DNA of 64,000 nucleotides, taken from the NCBI GenBank assembly GCA_905221605.1, contig CAJNDS010001890.1, positions 1,512,501-1,576,500 of the forward strand, in the 5' to 3' direction. Shown here one piece after another: positions 52,034-61,884 of the stretch. The position numbers and the translations under genes were made by a program. The stretch's first letter is position 1; each line of letters starts with the position of its first letter. The stretch is from Symbiodinium natans. Its lineage: Eukaryota; Sar; Dinophyceae; Suessiales; Symbiodiniaceae. The notes beneath the pieces were generated by a model. That model made no database searches and was not told the DNA's origin. It was given only the letters and a program-made list of their open reading frames with translations.

Positions 52034-54823
52034 NNNNNNNNNNNNNNNNNNNNNNNNNNNNNNNNNNNNNNNNNNNNNNNNNNNNNNNNNNNNNNNNNNN
52101 NNNNNNNNNNNNNNNNNNNNNNNNNNNNNNNNNAACCCTTCCTGCCCCCCCCCCCCCCTTCCCTTCCCGAACCCTTCCTGCAAACATATGCATCTTGTTG
52201 AAACCCATCGTGTGAGCGCCCTGCTTTTTGGGGTTTTACCGCCTCGCAAAGCGTGCTTCAAAGCAGATGCGTCTTGTTGAAGGCCGTCGTACAAATGGGG
52301 GGGGGGGGGGGGCTGCGGGCTGCGCCCCCCCCAACCCTCCCGCTGCCCCTTGTTGAAACCCATCGTACGAGCATTGTGTTTGCAAATGGAGGGGGCTGCG
52401 CCCCCCCCAACCCCCCCACTTTTTATTTTTGCCGTGCAAGCGTGCTGCAAAACATATGAATCTTGTTGAAACCCGTCGTGCGAGCTGTGTGTTTGCAAAT
52501 GGGGGGGCTGCCCCCCCCCCCAAACCCCCCAGCTGCCTCTTGTTGAAACCCATCGTACGAGCATTGTGTTTGCAAAGGGGGGGCTGCGCCCCCCCCCAAC
52601 CCCCCCGCTGTTTATGTTTAGCCGTGCAAGCGTGCTGCAAAACATAAGAATCTTGTTGAAACCCGTCGTGCGAGCCGTGTGTTTGCAAATGGGGGGGGCT
52701 GCGCCCCCCCCCCCAACCACCCCCGCTTGCCTCTTGTCGAAACCCATCGTACGAGCATTGTGTTTGCGGAAGGGGGGGGGGGGGCTACGCCCCCCCCAAC
52801 CCCCCCGCTGTTTATTATTTTTAGCCGTGCAAGCGTGCTGCAAAACATATGAATCTTGTTGAAACCCATCGTGCGAGCCGTGTGTTTGCAAATGGGGGGG
52901 GGCTGCGCCCCCCCCCAACCCCCCGCTGCGTTGTTTTTTTTCTCGCAAGGCCTCCACAGCAAAAAAAATGCGCAAGGCCTCCACAGCACAGGAAAAAAGC
53001 GCAAGGCCTCCACGGCAAAAAAGCGCGCAAGGCCTCCACAGCAAAACAAAAAAAGCGCGCAAGGCCTCCGCAGCAAAAAAAAAAAAAAACAAGGCCCCTA
53101 CAGCAAAAAAAAGACCACAAGGCCCCTACAGCAAAAAAAGCGCAAGCCTCCACAGCAAAAAAAAAAAAGCACAAGGCCTCCACAGCAAAAAAAAAACGCA
53201 CCAGGCCTCCACCAGCAAAAGAAAACGCGCAAGCATCCCACAGCAAAAAAAAGCCAAGGCTCGCGAGAAAAACGCGCAAGGCTCCACAGCAAAAAAAAAA
53301 AAACGCACAAGGCCTCCACAGCAAAAATGAAACCGCGCAAGGCCTCCAGAGCAAAAAAAAACGCGCAAGGCCTCCACAGCCAAAAAACACGCACAAAACC
53401 TCCACAGCAACAAAAAGAAAACGCAGAAGGCCCCCACAGCAAAAAAAATAACGCACAAGGCCTCCACAGCAAAAAAAAAAGCAGAAGGCCCCCGCAGCAA
53501 AAAAAATTGCACGAGGCCCCCAGAGTAAAAAAGCCGGCACAGCAAAACAAAACACACGCGCAAAGGCTCCACAGCAAAAAAAACGCACAAGGCCTCCACA
53601 GCAAAAAAAGAAAAACGCACCAGGCCTCCACTGCAAAAATAAAAACCACAAGGCCCCTACAGCAAAAAAAACGCGCAAAGCCTCCACAGCAAAAAAAAAA
53701 ACGCGCAAGGCCTCCACAGCAAAAAAAACGCTCCAGGCCTCCACAGCAAAAAAGAAACCGCGCAAGGCCTCCACAGCAAAAAAAAAACGCAAGGCCTCCA
53801 CAGCAAAAAAAAAGAAACGCACAAGGCCTCCACAGCAATAAAAGAAACGCACAAGGCCCCCACAGCAAAAAAAAAAACGCAGAAGGCCCCCAAAGCAAAA
53901 AAGCCGGCACAGCAAAAACAAAAAAAACACTCTTACCCCCCCGAAGCGCATAACCCGAAGCCCCGATACCCTTGAAGCCCTAAAGCGTAAAACTCACATC
54001 CGCTAAGCTTAGCCGGGCTTAGCTCCCCTCAAAGAAAACACCATGCGCCCTAAAATGCCCTGGATCCTTACCCCTAGTTCTGTGCAGATTCTGTCTCGTG
54101 TCTGGACTTCATCTTTGTTCCGATGTGAACTTCATGCTCAAAATCGTTTCTTTCAGACTGGTGTCAAACCGTTGAAACTGATTCAAACTTGCACACTCGT
54201 GCCGCTCTCGAACTTGCAAGCTGCGAACCTCCACAACGTTCAAATTCTTAAACTTTTCGTGCTCGAGTGACCGCAAACTACAAAGTTTGAAGCTTCAAGC
54301 TTTGAAACTCGCAGGCTCTCAAACTGCTAAGCTCCTTCTCGAATCCTCAATCTCTCGACCGCATAAACTTTCAAGCTTTCAAGCTTCGCATTCTTCGGAC
54401 TCGAGAAGTGCTCGAGAAGTTCTCGAACTCCAAACTCGACACCGTTGAAGCTTTCGAGCTCGAAAAGCTGCTTTCACGCGCGCGTGGCTGATCCAAAAGT
54501 CTTCAAACTTTCAAACTCCCTCTCGCCTCTCGCCTCTCGCCTCAAATTTTCAAACTCGAAATTCTTGTCGAACTTTGAAACTCGGAACTTTCGAACTGGA
54601 CCATGGCATCTGTCCATCGAAGCCCCCGAGGGCCCTCAGCAAAAGCAAGAAAGAAAGCAAGAGAGAAAGAGAGAGAGAGAGTCATACGCACAGCAAGCAG
54701 GCAAGAGAGAGAGAGAGCGTCAGAGAGAAAAGGAAAAAGGGGGAAGGAAACACAAGCAAGACATGGGACGTGCGCGCCCCTCGGGGGGGCTAAGCGTGTG
54801 GAGCGAGCGAGAGCGAGAGCGAG

Positions 54824-54859
<36 letters not shown>

Positions 54860-56568
54860 AGAGAAGAGGTTCCTGGAGGAGTTGAGTATAGGGGGATCGC
54901 AGATACGGGCCATCTATCCTGGGAATGCCTACGCCTAAGTGGTCAAATCGAAGCAGCGTTCGGATTCGCCCCCACATCGATTCGAATACCCAGTGCATTT
55001 ATCAAGAGTTTTCACACCAGCCGTGGGGGCCGTGGGGGGCGTGCTCCAGGACTCCAACAGGGGAGCATGGCATGCAATAGCCCCCCATCGCGGCGCGCCC
55101 GGCGCGATGGCTTCGCACGCACCGCTGGTCACTGAGCAAGCCCCACGGCCCCACGGATATGGGAGCAGCTCCTCATATGACGACAAGTGCGACAACGCAT
55201 TTTGGATGAGGACATCACAGATGGACAGGTCCCCTTGGTGCAAATGCAAACTACACACCCTGCCATCCTCACTCACAGGTGCTGGGCTACTCTTGGATAC
55301 CTCTTGAGTGCTCCCCCTTGCAGCCTGTGCGTGTGCAGAAAGGAGGGAGGGAGAGAAGGCAACGTGCAGTCGCGGGGGGAGGGGGAGGGGTTCAGAGGAG
55401 AAGTGCATGGTTTCGGCCATCGCTGATCATCGATTCGGGAGTATTGGTGACTTAGAGGCACTCTGCACATCGCAATTGCAGGTGGTGAGCAACGAGTTCA
55501 AGTCGATGGTGTCCTACGACACGATCGCCAAGCACACCTACACCGTTGACGAGGCAGCTTCCGTTCCAGAAACAGATTCTCAATTTTCACCTGTGGTCTT
55601 GCATTTCTCTTGGCTTTACACAGGCCACCAATATGGACCGCGGGGAGTGGACCAAAGCCATGGACGTCTACTCTTTCGAGCCTTCCATCTACGAAGTCTG
55701 GCAGGAGACCGTTTCTGATGGAAAGAGCAGGGCTAGAAACGGCTAGAACAAAGCTTGAGTAGTCTCGGCATGTCACAGGGTCCCAGCAACTGAGCCCTCA
55801 CGTAGGAAGCTTAGTAAAGCTGAATTGTAGAATCCGAGATATAGAGCAAAGCAGCGATGCAACCCGAAGACCCGAAGGCATTGAGAATTCTGCCATCTGC
55901 AACTTCGAGCTCAAGTCGAGCTCAAGTCGGCTTTCAAATCTCGGGCTGTTGAACCTGTGCAGGGTTTGCCTTGCACTCGCATGACCGGGCACTACCATGT
56001 TGGGGTACAAGGTTTTCTCCCGTGGTTTTCCCAGATTCCCAGTGCCCCAGCGAATTGGGGGGATGTCTGTGTCTGTTTACGTCAACATCCCCTGCAGCCC
56101 CTGCAGACATTTGACCTACTGAGGGTGACTTCTGCAGAAGCTGAGAGCGAGCCAAGCCCATAATTCGGCAGCCTTCATGTCAGCGCATCGCTAACTTCAT
56201 CAGCCCTCTCACATGCCCTCCTTGCAAACTGCCGCCTTCTAGCGCAGGACCTGCACGAGTTTTACTACGGATGTGTCATATATGGTTCCGTCATCCAAAG
56301 TCGCTCATCCGCAGTTCTCATGCTTGAGCAGAACACGCAAATTTGGAGAATCTCTCCAAGTTGTTCTTCTTTTTGATTCTCCTGGCTCTTTCCTCTAGTT
56401 TTCCGAGGCACGACCACGGAGACAGCACAGCGCATGAACGCCATGGAGAACGCTTCGAAGAATGCAGGGGAGATGTACGGAAAGGTGGAGCTCCAATACA
56501 ACCGGGCACGCCAGGCCAAGATCACCACCGAGCTCTGTGAGATCATCTCTGGCGCTTCTGCAGTGTAA
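49923..56568 (+). CDS. ATP5F1C: Mitochondrial ATP synthase F1 gamma subunit, split gene
   Basis: The gamma subunit is the rotating shaft of F1-ATPase, coupling proton flow to ATP synthesis on the matrix side. Exons by continuity: 49923-50093, 50165-50208, 50310-50382, 50476-50541, 50671-50761, 50833-50894, 50964-51032, 55482-55556, 55624-55704, 56248-56290 and 56399-56568 (TAA). The product is about 300 residues, the family size. Signatures include [19 protein letters not shown] near the N-terminus, [30 protein letters not shown], and the C-terminal helix [15 protein letters not shown], ending [12 protein letters not shown]. The first ATG used gives an Arg/Ser-rich presequence before RGAATLKTL, fitting mitochondrial import; the true 5' end could lie in an upstream exon. 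Several residues appear missing before NEFKS, so a micro-exon or different boundary is likely there. Confidence 0.92.
51085..51600 (+). repeat. Degenerate AGTTTGAA-rich block
   Basis: Reiterated AGTTTGA, GAAAGTTTGA and TTCGAG words without a fixed period. The block at 54085-54600 is built of the complementary words (TCAAACT, AAACTCGA). Confidence 0.55.
51715..51995 (+). repeat. Tandem duplication of a unit of about 140 bp before the gap
   Basis: CCCCAGCGATGTTTCATGGA and GGGACACACGGGGCTGTTTT each occur twice, about 130-180 bp apart, each unit ending in a G run. The second G run leads into the assembly gap. Confidence 0.8.
52034..52133. other. Assembly gap (100 N)
   Basis: Exactly 100 N between a poly-G run and an AACCCTTCC/poly-C region, a typical fixed-size scaffold gap at a homopolymer. 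True length unknown. Confidence 0.98.
52176..52925 (+). repeat. Family A tandem array
   Basis: About nine units with CTTGTTGAAACCCATCGT, GAGCATTGTGTTTGCAAATG, then a palindromic run of type GGGGGGCTGCGCCCCCC, and GCCGTGCAAGCGTGCTGCAA. Spacing is about 85-100 bp. The same core appears singly at 14.8-15.1 and 35.86 kb. Confidence 0.85.
52945..53905 (+). repeat. CGCAAGGCCTCCACAGCAAAA minisatellite
   Basis: About 30 units of 25-35 bp: CAAGGCCTCCACAGC followed by an A run and an ACGCG- or CGCA-type end. Variants have CCCCTACAGC or CCCCCACAGC. Lys/Gln/Pro frames and minus-strand Phe/Cys frames are artefacts. Confidence 0.92.
54085..54600 (+). repeat. Degenerate TTCAAACT-rich block
   Basis: Words TTTCAAGC, AACTTTCAAAC and CTCGAACTC without a fixed period, complementary in composition to the block at 51085-51600. 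Confidence 0.55.
54650..54875 (+). repeat. GA-rich microsatellite region
   Basis: GAGAGA and AAGAAAG runs within the giant intron, ending at about 54875. Confidence 0.85.
55482..56568 (+). CDS. ATP synthase gamma, 3' exon cluster (exons 8-11)
   Basis: Introns 55557-55623 (GC-AG), 55705-56247 (GA-AG, both ends sharing GCAGGA) and about 56291-56398. The last junction is imprecise: keeping frame requires one base (G) to be assigned to either side, giving non-standard ends. Exon 11 runs through [12 protein letters not shown] to GASAV and TAA at 56566-56568. Confidence 0.88.
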
Positions 56569-58524
56569 GATCGCAAGACACAAGAACGAGACGTGCCCAT
56601 ATTTGTCACATCTAACACACACCATTTGCAATTCAAGCGCAGAAGAGTTCTGGGAGAATAGGCAGGCATAGGCGGTCAAGTTGCGCGAGATCTGTGGGCT
56701 GGGCAGCTGAGCTCCGCCCATGGACGTGAGAGGGAAGAGAGTTTTTGGCACATTTCCCTGCGACATCTCTTGCACATAGCCGAAGAAAAGGATGCAGAGC
56801 GTGCAGTGCGTGCAGAGCGGGGCGAGTGCGTGTGAGAGAGAACTGAGAGAACAGTTGCCGAACATGCGATCGCTAGTGACCGCTAGTGTTCCAAGCTTAA
56901 GCATCAGGCCTCACGTTAAAACCACCTCCGCCTGCAAAACCCCCAAACCGTTCCAAACCCATGACCCCCAAAAGGGAGGGGCTTCGCGGCGAACAAAGCC
57001 GAACTCAAAGCCTGATGGCCGCATGCCGGCAGAAAAGATCTAGATTGAATGTCTGAGTGAACTTGATATTCAATTTGATACCTCTTACTCTAGTGCTCAA
57101 GCAAGCGGTGCGATTTGATCCAGTCCGCGTTGCTGTCGTTGAATATAGCAAAGAATGCAGAGATGAGTACTCAGATGGCGTTTCGTGATTAGCATGAAAT
57201 GAGCATGAGATGAGCATTTTTAGCATGGAATAAGCATGACGCAAGAGCGCGCAGTTCAACAATGGGGGCAGCATCCGGAAGCACCTCGCACCTGGCAGCA
57301 CGTCACGTCCCAGCTGGTAACAAAGCACACGCCGCGCGTTGAGGCACCACATCTCCAGTACAACTGCATGTTTGCATCGCGTGTCCATACAACTTGAAGC
57401 TTCGTTCCTTTGTTTCTCCTGATCAAAGTGTTAGAAGAAGGAAGCCGCAATGGTAAAGGTCGTAAAGATTCCTGGGAACCCAAAGGAGAGCACGGTTTCT
57501 TCAGTACCAGATGTCTCTTATTATCACAAAAGCTGAAGATCAGTGAAAGATCGCCTCACGTGATTTCAGAGGAATTGATGGAGAGAGCCCTGCCCTCGAC
57601 AAGGCTGACTTCTCGAACATACGAAGGAGGAAGAGAGAGAGAGAGGGAGCGCCCGTAGGTGTTGCTCGGAATGCAAACATACGCAAACGCATGTAGGTGA
57701 GAGTTGAATAGAGGACCGGAGCCTCGGAGCAGTGAGGAGAAGTGCGCTGGTCCGCTCAAAACAGCCGGCGCAGGGCACTTTGGTGCGCGCGGCAGAGGCC
57801 GCTGCCGCTGAAAGTCGCCCCCCAAGCCCGCGCGAAGAGTCCCCTCTCAGTCCCCTCTCGGTCCGACTCCAGCATGGATCGGCAAGTCCCTCAGTACGTG
57901 GCGAGCAGGACCTGAAACGCAGAGGTCACGTGACCAAAGCATTCCCCCACAATTTCATCACATCTCCCTGTGCTGCGGCCCGCGGCACTGTTGCCGCTGA
58001 TTGGCGCGAGGTGCCGCGAGGTGGCGGGAGCCTTAACGTTGCGGTCGAAGCCAAACTGCCAGAAGAAGGAAGGGCTGAAGGACGGATTGCGTACCATCAC
58101 GCTCTGTGACCACTGCGGCATCCCCGTGAAAAGCCTCATTACATGATTTAACGGTTTAAGGCAACGCAGAAGCACTGAAGCCATGGCGCATTACGGTGTG
58201 GGAGTGGGTGGTCTGAGCACCTGTTCCTGCCACTGAATCATTGGTCTATGCGCTCATTGCTACCGGTTCACCCTGTGCGGCTTCTGGTGCAAACTGCAGG
58301 GTTGGTGAGCCATGTCGAGAGCAGGGGAGAGAGGAGCGGAGAGGAGAGCCCCCGCATTGCCCCGCATTGCCCCACAGTGCCATGGCATGGCAGAGTCTTG
58401 CAATGTCTTGCGCAAAGTGATCAGACACAACCGTCAATGCCAAGCCATGGGAACAGTCGCAACGCGTGTCAGAAGACACACAGTGTCCCAGCAGGCAACG
58501 AAACGCCAGTGCAACGGCGTAATT
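56569..58524. other. Anonymous sequence, no gene recognised
   Basis: Several open frames of 80-125 codons on both strands lack motifs. A plus-strand stretch near 58060-58130 reads GLKDGLRTITLCDHCGIPVK before a stop, with a CxxC pair; it might be a terminal exon but stands alone. Confidence 0.35.
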
Positions 58525-58571
58525 GTAAACTTGCAAACGCTGGCGCGCGCCGCCTCGGCAGCCGCCCGGAA
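58525..58571 (+). mobile_element. GTAAACG element, copy 6, 5' fragment
   Basis: AATTGTAAAC followed by GCGCGCGCCGCCTCGGCAGC-like sequence, then similarity stops. Truncated copy. Confidence 0.6.
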
Positions 58572-58664
58572 TAAAGGTTTCAACAAACGGGGGGTTGGGT
58601 CTCAGGGGGGTTTAGGGGGGCTGCGGGAGGTCCCAGGGACGCATGAAACGTATGAACGAAATGT

Positions 58665-59523
58665 AAGAACGAAATGAGAACACACCAGAAAGTAAAAAGA
58701 AAATACTGCAATGTCAAGATACGACCATAAGATAGAAAGTTGTCTACCACCTATCCAAAAAAAGAAAAAGTGAAAGAAACCAAAAGCACAGATAAAAACC
58801 ATTAAATCTACTGGACGTCTTAATTATAAATAGAATGACATTGAAAGACTTCTCATAAAGTAAAATAGGATGAAGATCGAAGTAAATAAGATAATGAATC
58901 CTGCATTTTTGGTACAGTTTTTAACATAGCCTCTTGGCATAAGAAATACCATGCAGGTACTATATGTAAAGGAGTAAGTAATCCACATGCTTCTAATGCA
59001 TTAATTGGATGTGAGAAAGAAGAGAAGCCGAAATGAATTTGAAGCAGATATTCATAGAGAATTAATATCTTTACTAATAATGAAAGGAAACATGTTATCT
59101 TATTAGTGGAATTCCTTAAACGATTACTAAAAGATGGAAAATGTAGATTAAAATATGAAAAAGAAGAGAAGCACAAAGAAGGAATTGAAATAGAAAATGA
59201 AAGACAAAGAACCTCTTTAATGTTGGATTGTAAATATATTGTCCTCCACAAAGTCATTCTTTTAAGATGGAAATGGACATAATAAGTTTGCAATGGTTGT
59301 AACTCCTCATAAACTCATTTGTCCTAAAGGTGAAACATAACCGATAAATGCAGTCCCCATTATGAAGAAGCAAATAATCATTCCAGAAATACCAAGTATT
59401 TGGATTAAAAAAATATAAAGCATAAGATATAGCTCTTCCAAGATGAAGAAACACAAAAAGAAAGACAAATGATACACCATTAATGAAGATAACGTAAACA
59501 CCATGCATAATATATTTCTCTAA
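58665..59523 (-). pseudogene. NUMT: decayed nuclear copy of mitochondrial cob (cytochrome b)
   Basis: Minus-strand readings in shifting frames reproduce cytochrome b in order: REIYYAWCLRYLH, SFVFLFVFLHLGRA, FFIMGTAFIGYVSPLGQMS, NPTLKRFFVFHFL, then CGLLTPLHIVPAWYFLCQ and AMLKTVP, and a C-terminal FFFWIGGRQL. These are the heme-b-ligand helix regions, the quinone-site PxWY region (here PAWY) and the last helix. Frameshifts and stops occur between pieces, and the DNA is strongly A/T-rich against a GC-rich background. A nuclear insertion of mitochondrial DNA (or of an edited-transcript copy) is therefore the simplest reading. The first quarter of cob is absent. Confidence 0.88.
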
Positions 59524-59699
59524 TTACAACCAGCACGGTTCATGCGCTTATTTCATTCACTTATAACCGTATTAAATTAGTGCGTTCGCTCTGTTCTCTT
59601 CATACGTTCATACATACACCCTTTAAATGTAATTATCTACAGGCCTTGCGGCACAGGCCGGCCTGGCCGTCTGAAAGCTGAAACTCGGGTTTGGGTTTA
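59524..59699. other. Short junction between NUMT and purine tract
   Basis: A/T-rich at first, then GC-richer; no gene. Confidence 0.4.
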
Positions 59700-60335
59700 G
59701 GGGTTGGAAGAAATAAGAAGAAGAGAAAGAAGAAGAATAAAAATAAGAAGAAAAAGAAGAAGAAGAAAAGAAAGAACAAGAAGGAAGAAGAAGAGAAATA
59801 AGAAGAAAAAGAAGAAGAAAAGAAAGAAGCAGAAAAGAAGAAGAAGAAGAAGATAAATAAGAAGAAACAGAAGTAGAAGAAAAGAAAGAACAATAAATAG
59901 AAAAAGAAGAAAAGAAGAGAAAGAACAATAACAAGAAGAAACGGTAAAGGAAGAAAAAGAAGAAGAGAAAGAATAAGAAGAATAAACAGAAGAATAATAA
60001 CATAAAGAAGAAGAAAAAGATGAAGAAAAGAAAAGAAAGAAAAACAACAAGAAGAAGGGGTAAAGGAAGAAAAGAAGAAGAGAAAGAATACTGAGAAAAA
60101 ACAAGAGAAGAATAAACAGAAGAAGAAGACTGAAAAGAATAAGAAAAGAAAGAAAAAAGGAAGAATAATAAAATAAAAAAGAAGAAGCAGAAGAATAATA
60201 AACGAAAGAACAAGAAAAAGAAGAAGAATAAACGAAAAGAAAGAAGAATAACAAGAGGAAAAAAGAAGAAGAAGAGAAAGAAGAAGAAGAAAAAGAATAA
60301 ACAAAAAGAAGAAGACAAGTGAGAAAAAGAAAAAT
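59700..60335 (+). repeat. (AAG/AAGA)n polypurine microsatellite
   Basis: About 630 bp of AAGAAGAAA with few pyrimidines; potential triplex-forming tract. Minus-strand Phe/Leu/Ser frames are artefacts. Confidence 0.95.
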
Positions 60336-60403
60336 AATAAGAACAGGAAGCAGAAGAGAATAAAGAACAGGAAGCGACAGCCGAAACCCTATATATAATC
60401 CTC

Positions 60404-60628
60404 TGCGTGCGAGAGCGCACACACGAGCGCGTGTGCATGTGTGTGTGCGTGCGCGTGTGTGCGCCCACCCCCCCCCCCCCCCACCCCCCCCCCCCCCCAC
60501 CCCCCCCCCCCCCCCCCCCACCCCCCCCCACCCCCCTCCCACCCCCGCCCTCCCACCCCCCCCCCCAACCCCCCCCCGCCCACCACCTCCCGCCGCACCC
60601 CCCCACTGCCCCCCCCCCACCCCATGCG
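60404..60628 (+). repeat. (TG)n then poly-C tract
   Basis: GT/GC alternation at 60404-60462 followed by about 160 bp of C runs with single A, T or G interruptions. Confidence 0.92.
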
Positions 60629-60629
60629 A

Positions 60630-61520
60630 GCATCATCAGCTGGGTCTGCATGCTAGAAGCTTTTTTGGATCTCCCACCCTTTCAGGGCTTCGGTTTGGGG
60701 GAGCCGTCCTTGGAGCAGCGCCAACCCACGCGACGTGGGCGCGGTTGGTGCTGCGTGCATACACGGCAGCCACATAACGAGGAGAAAAGGAACAGTTTTT
60801 CGCGCAACAAGCAAAAAACAACCGTTTTCGGCCCCTCGGCCCCCCCCCCCCCCCCAAAGCGAGCATCATGAGCATCAGCGAGGCTCCGGAGCCGGGACCC
60901 GAGGGCTGCGGAGAAATGAAGGGCTCATGATGCTTAGCTGTGTGTGCGTATCGCGGGCGTCGGCTGACCCCCCCGAAGCCTCGGGTGTCAATGATGCTCA
61001 CCGTGGAGGCGCGGCAGTGCCCCGAAAGGAGGTGTGTGTCGAAACACGCGAAAAATACGGTATTTACGGTGTTTTCTGGATTTATTGAGGCGCCCGGGCC
61101 CTGCCGTGGCCCTGGGGGCGGGTCGCTGATGCTCATGATGCTCGCCCCTGTTGGGGAGAGGGTGCCCCCCCCGGTCTTTTTTCGCATGTTCGCCCAAGGT
61201 CAAAAAGCAGGGTCGATGGTGCGGTCACGCATCATGAGCCCTCCAGGGCGTTTGGCGGCCCTCCAAAAACGCAAAAACACATGGCATTTACGATGTTTTC
61301 GGCACTTCCACGCATGCGCGTTTGGGACCCCGCTCGGAGCCCTCCCGGAGCCCCCCCCCAGAGCCTCACGCAAGGAGACATGCCATTTTCAGGGTGGGTC
61401 GGCGGCACGGGCGGCGCCCGCATAAAGGCAAGCCTTTAGACTAGCCGTGCCCCTCACTGAACCACGACGTCCAGTCCGGATTTAATGTCTACCCCCCATT
61501 CCCGCCGACCCCCAGCAAGC
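60630..61520 (+). repeat. Dispersed repeat family B, copy 2
   Basis: Shares ATCATGAGCATCAGCG, CGCTGATGCTCATGATG, ACGGTATTTACGG, ATGGCATTTACGATG and a terminal CGGATTTAATGTCTACC with 24381-24975. Internally it is made of about four related sub-units of 150-200 bp. Confidence 0.65.
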
Positions 61521-61884
61521 AAGATGCAGAAACGACACATGTAGACGCATACGTGACACAGGAGACAGGGAAAAGGAACATGCATATATATAAATATATA
61601 TATATATGGGCTGCCGCCTATCCCCACTCTTTCAATGTCTTCATACAGTAGCCAGTCTTTCCGTGTCTTGATACAGTAGCCTAATAATTATAGCACAGGA
61701 AGAGTACTGTGAGCAAATATCCTTTCACTATGATCCGGGTTCTGGGCCTTCCAAAAGCCCGACTTGCTCGCAAGCATGTGGGTTTTCATCTCAATGTTTC
61801 CCAAAGGGTCCCCCGAAAGAGTTATCTTTTTTTCAGGATAAGACTCATTTATAACTAGCCTCAAGCATGACAAGTAAATAGCTC
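61521..61884. other. Anonymous with (TA)n tract
   Basis: (TA)n at 61584-61608 and a doubled ATACAGTAGCC word at 61644-61682. A GAGCAAATATCCTTTCACTA word at 61710 resembles 63235-63255 near the long inverted repeat. Confidence 0.45.

Larger units (their letters stand above)
51033..55481 (+). other. Giant intron of the ATP synthase gamma gene (about 4.4 kb)
   Basis: It separates the exon ending AERLAASK from the exon starting VVSNEFKS. It contains inverted-looking TTTGAA/TTCAAA blocks, a duplicated unit, a 100-base gap, two minisatellites and GA tracts. The donor is not clear (a GC at 51031 or GT near 51041); the acceptor is AATTGCAG at 55481. A small exon could be hidden inside or in the gap. 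Confidence 0.7.

Noticed and set aside
52945-53905. CRISPR-like regular repeat array
   Set aside because: Units are contiguous degenerate minisatellite copies with A-run spacers, no unique spacers and no cas genes, in a eukaryotic intron.
52821-53953. Minus-strand 376-codon Phe/Cys/Leu-rich frame resembling a membrane protein
   Set aside because: It is the complement of a minisatellite with A runs; the plus-strand frames are equally open.
59623-60651. Minus-strand 342-codon Phe/Ser/Leu frame
   Set aside because: Complement of the AAG polypurine tract and poly-C tract.
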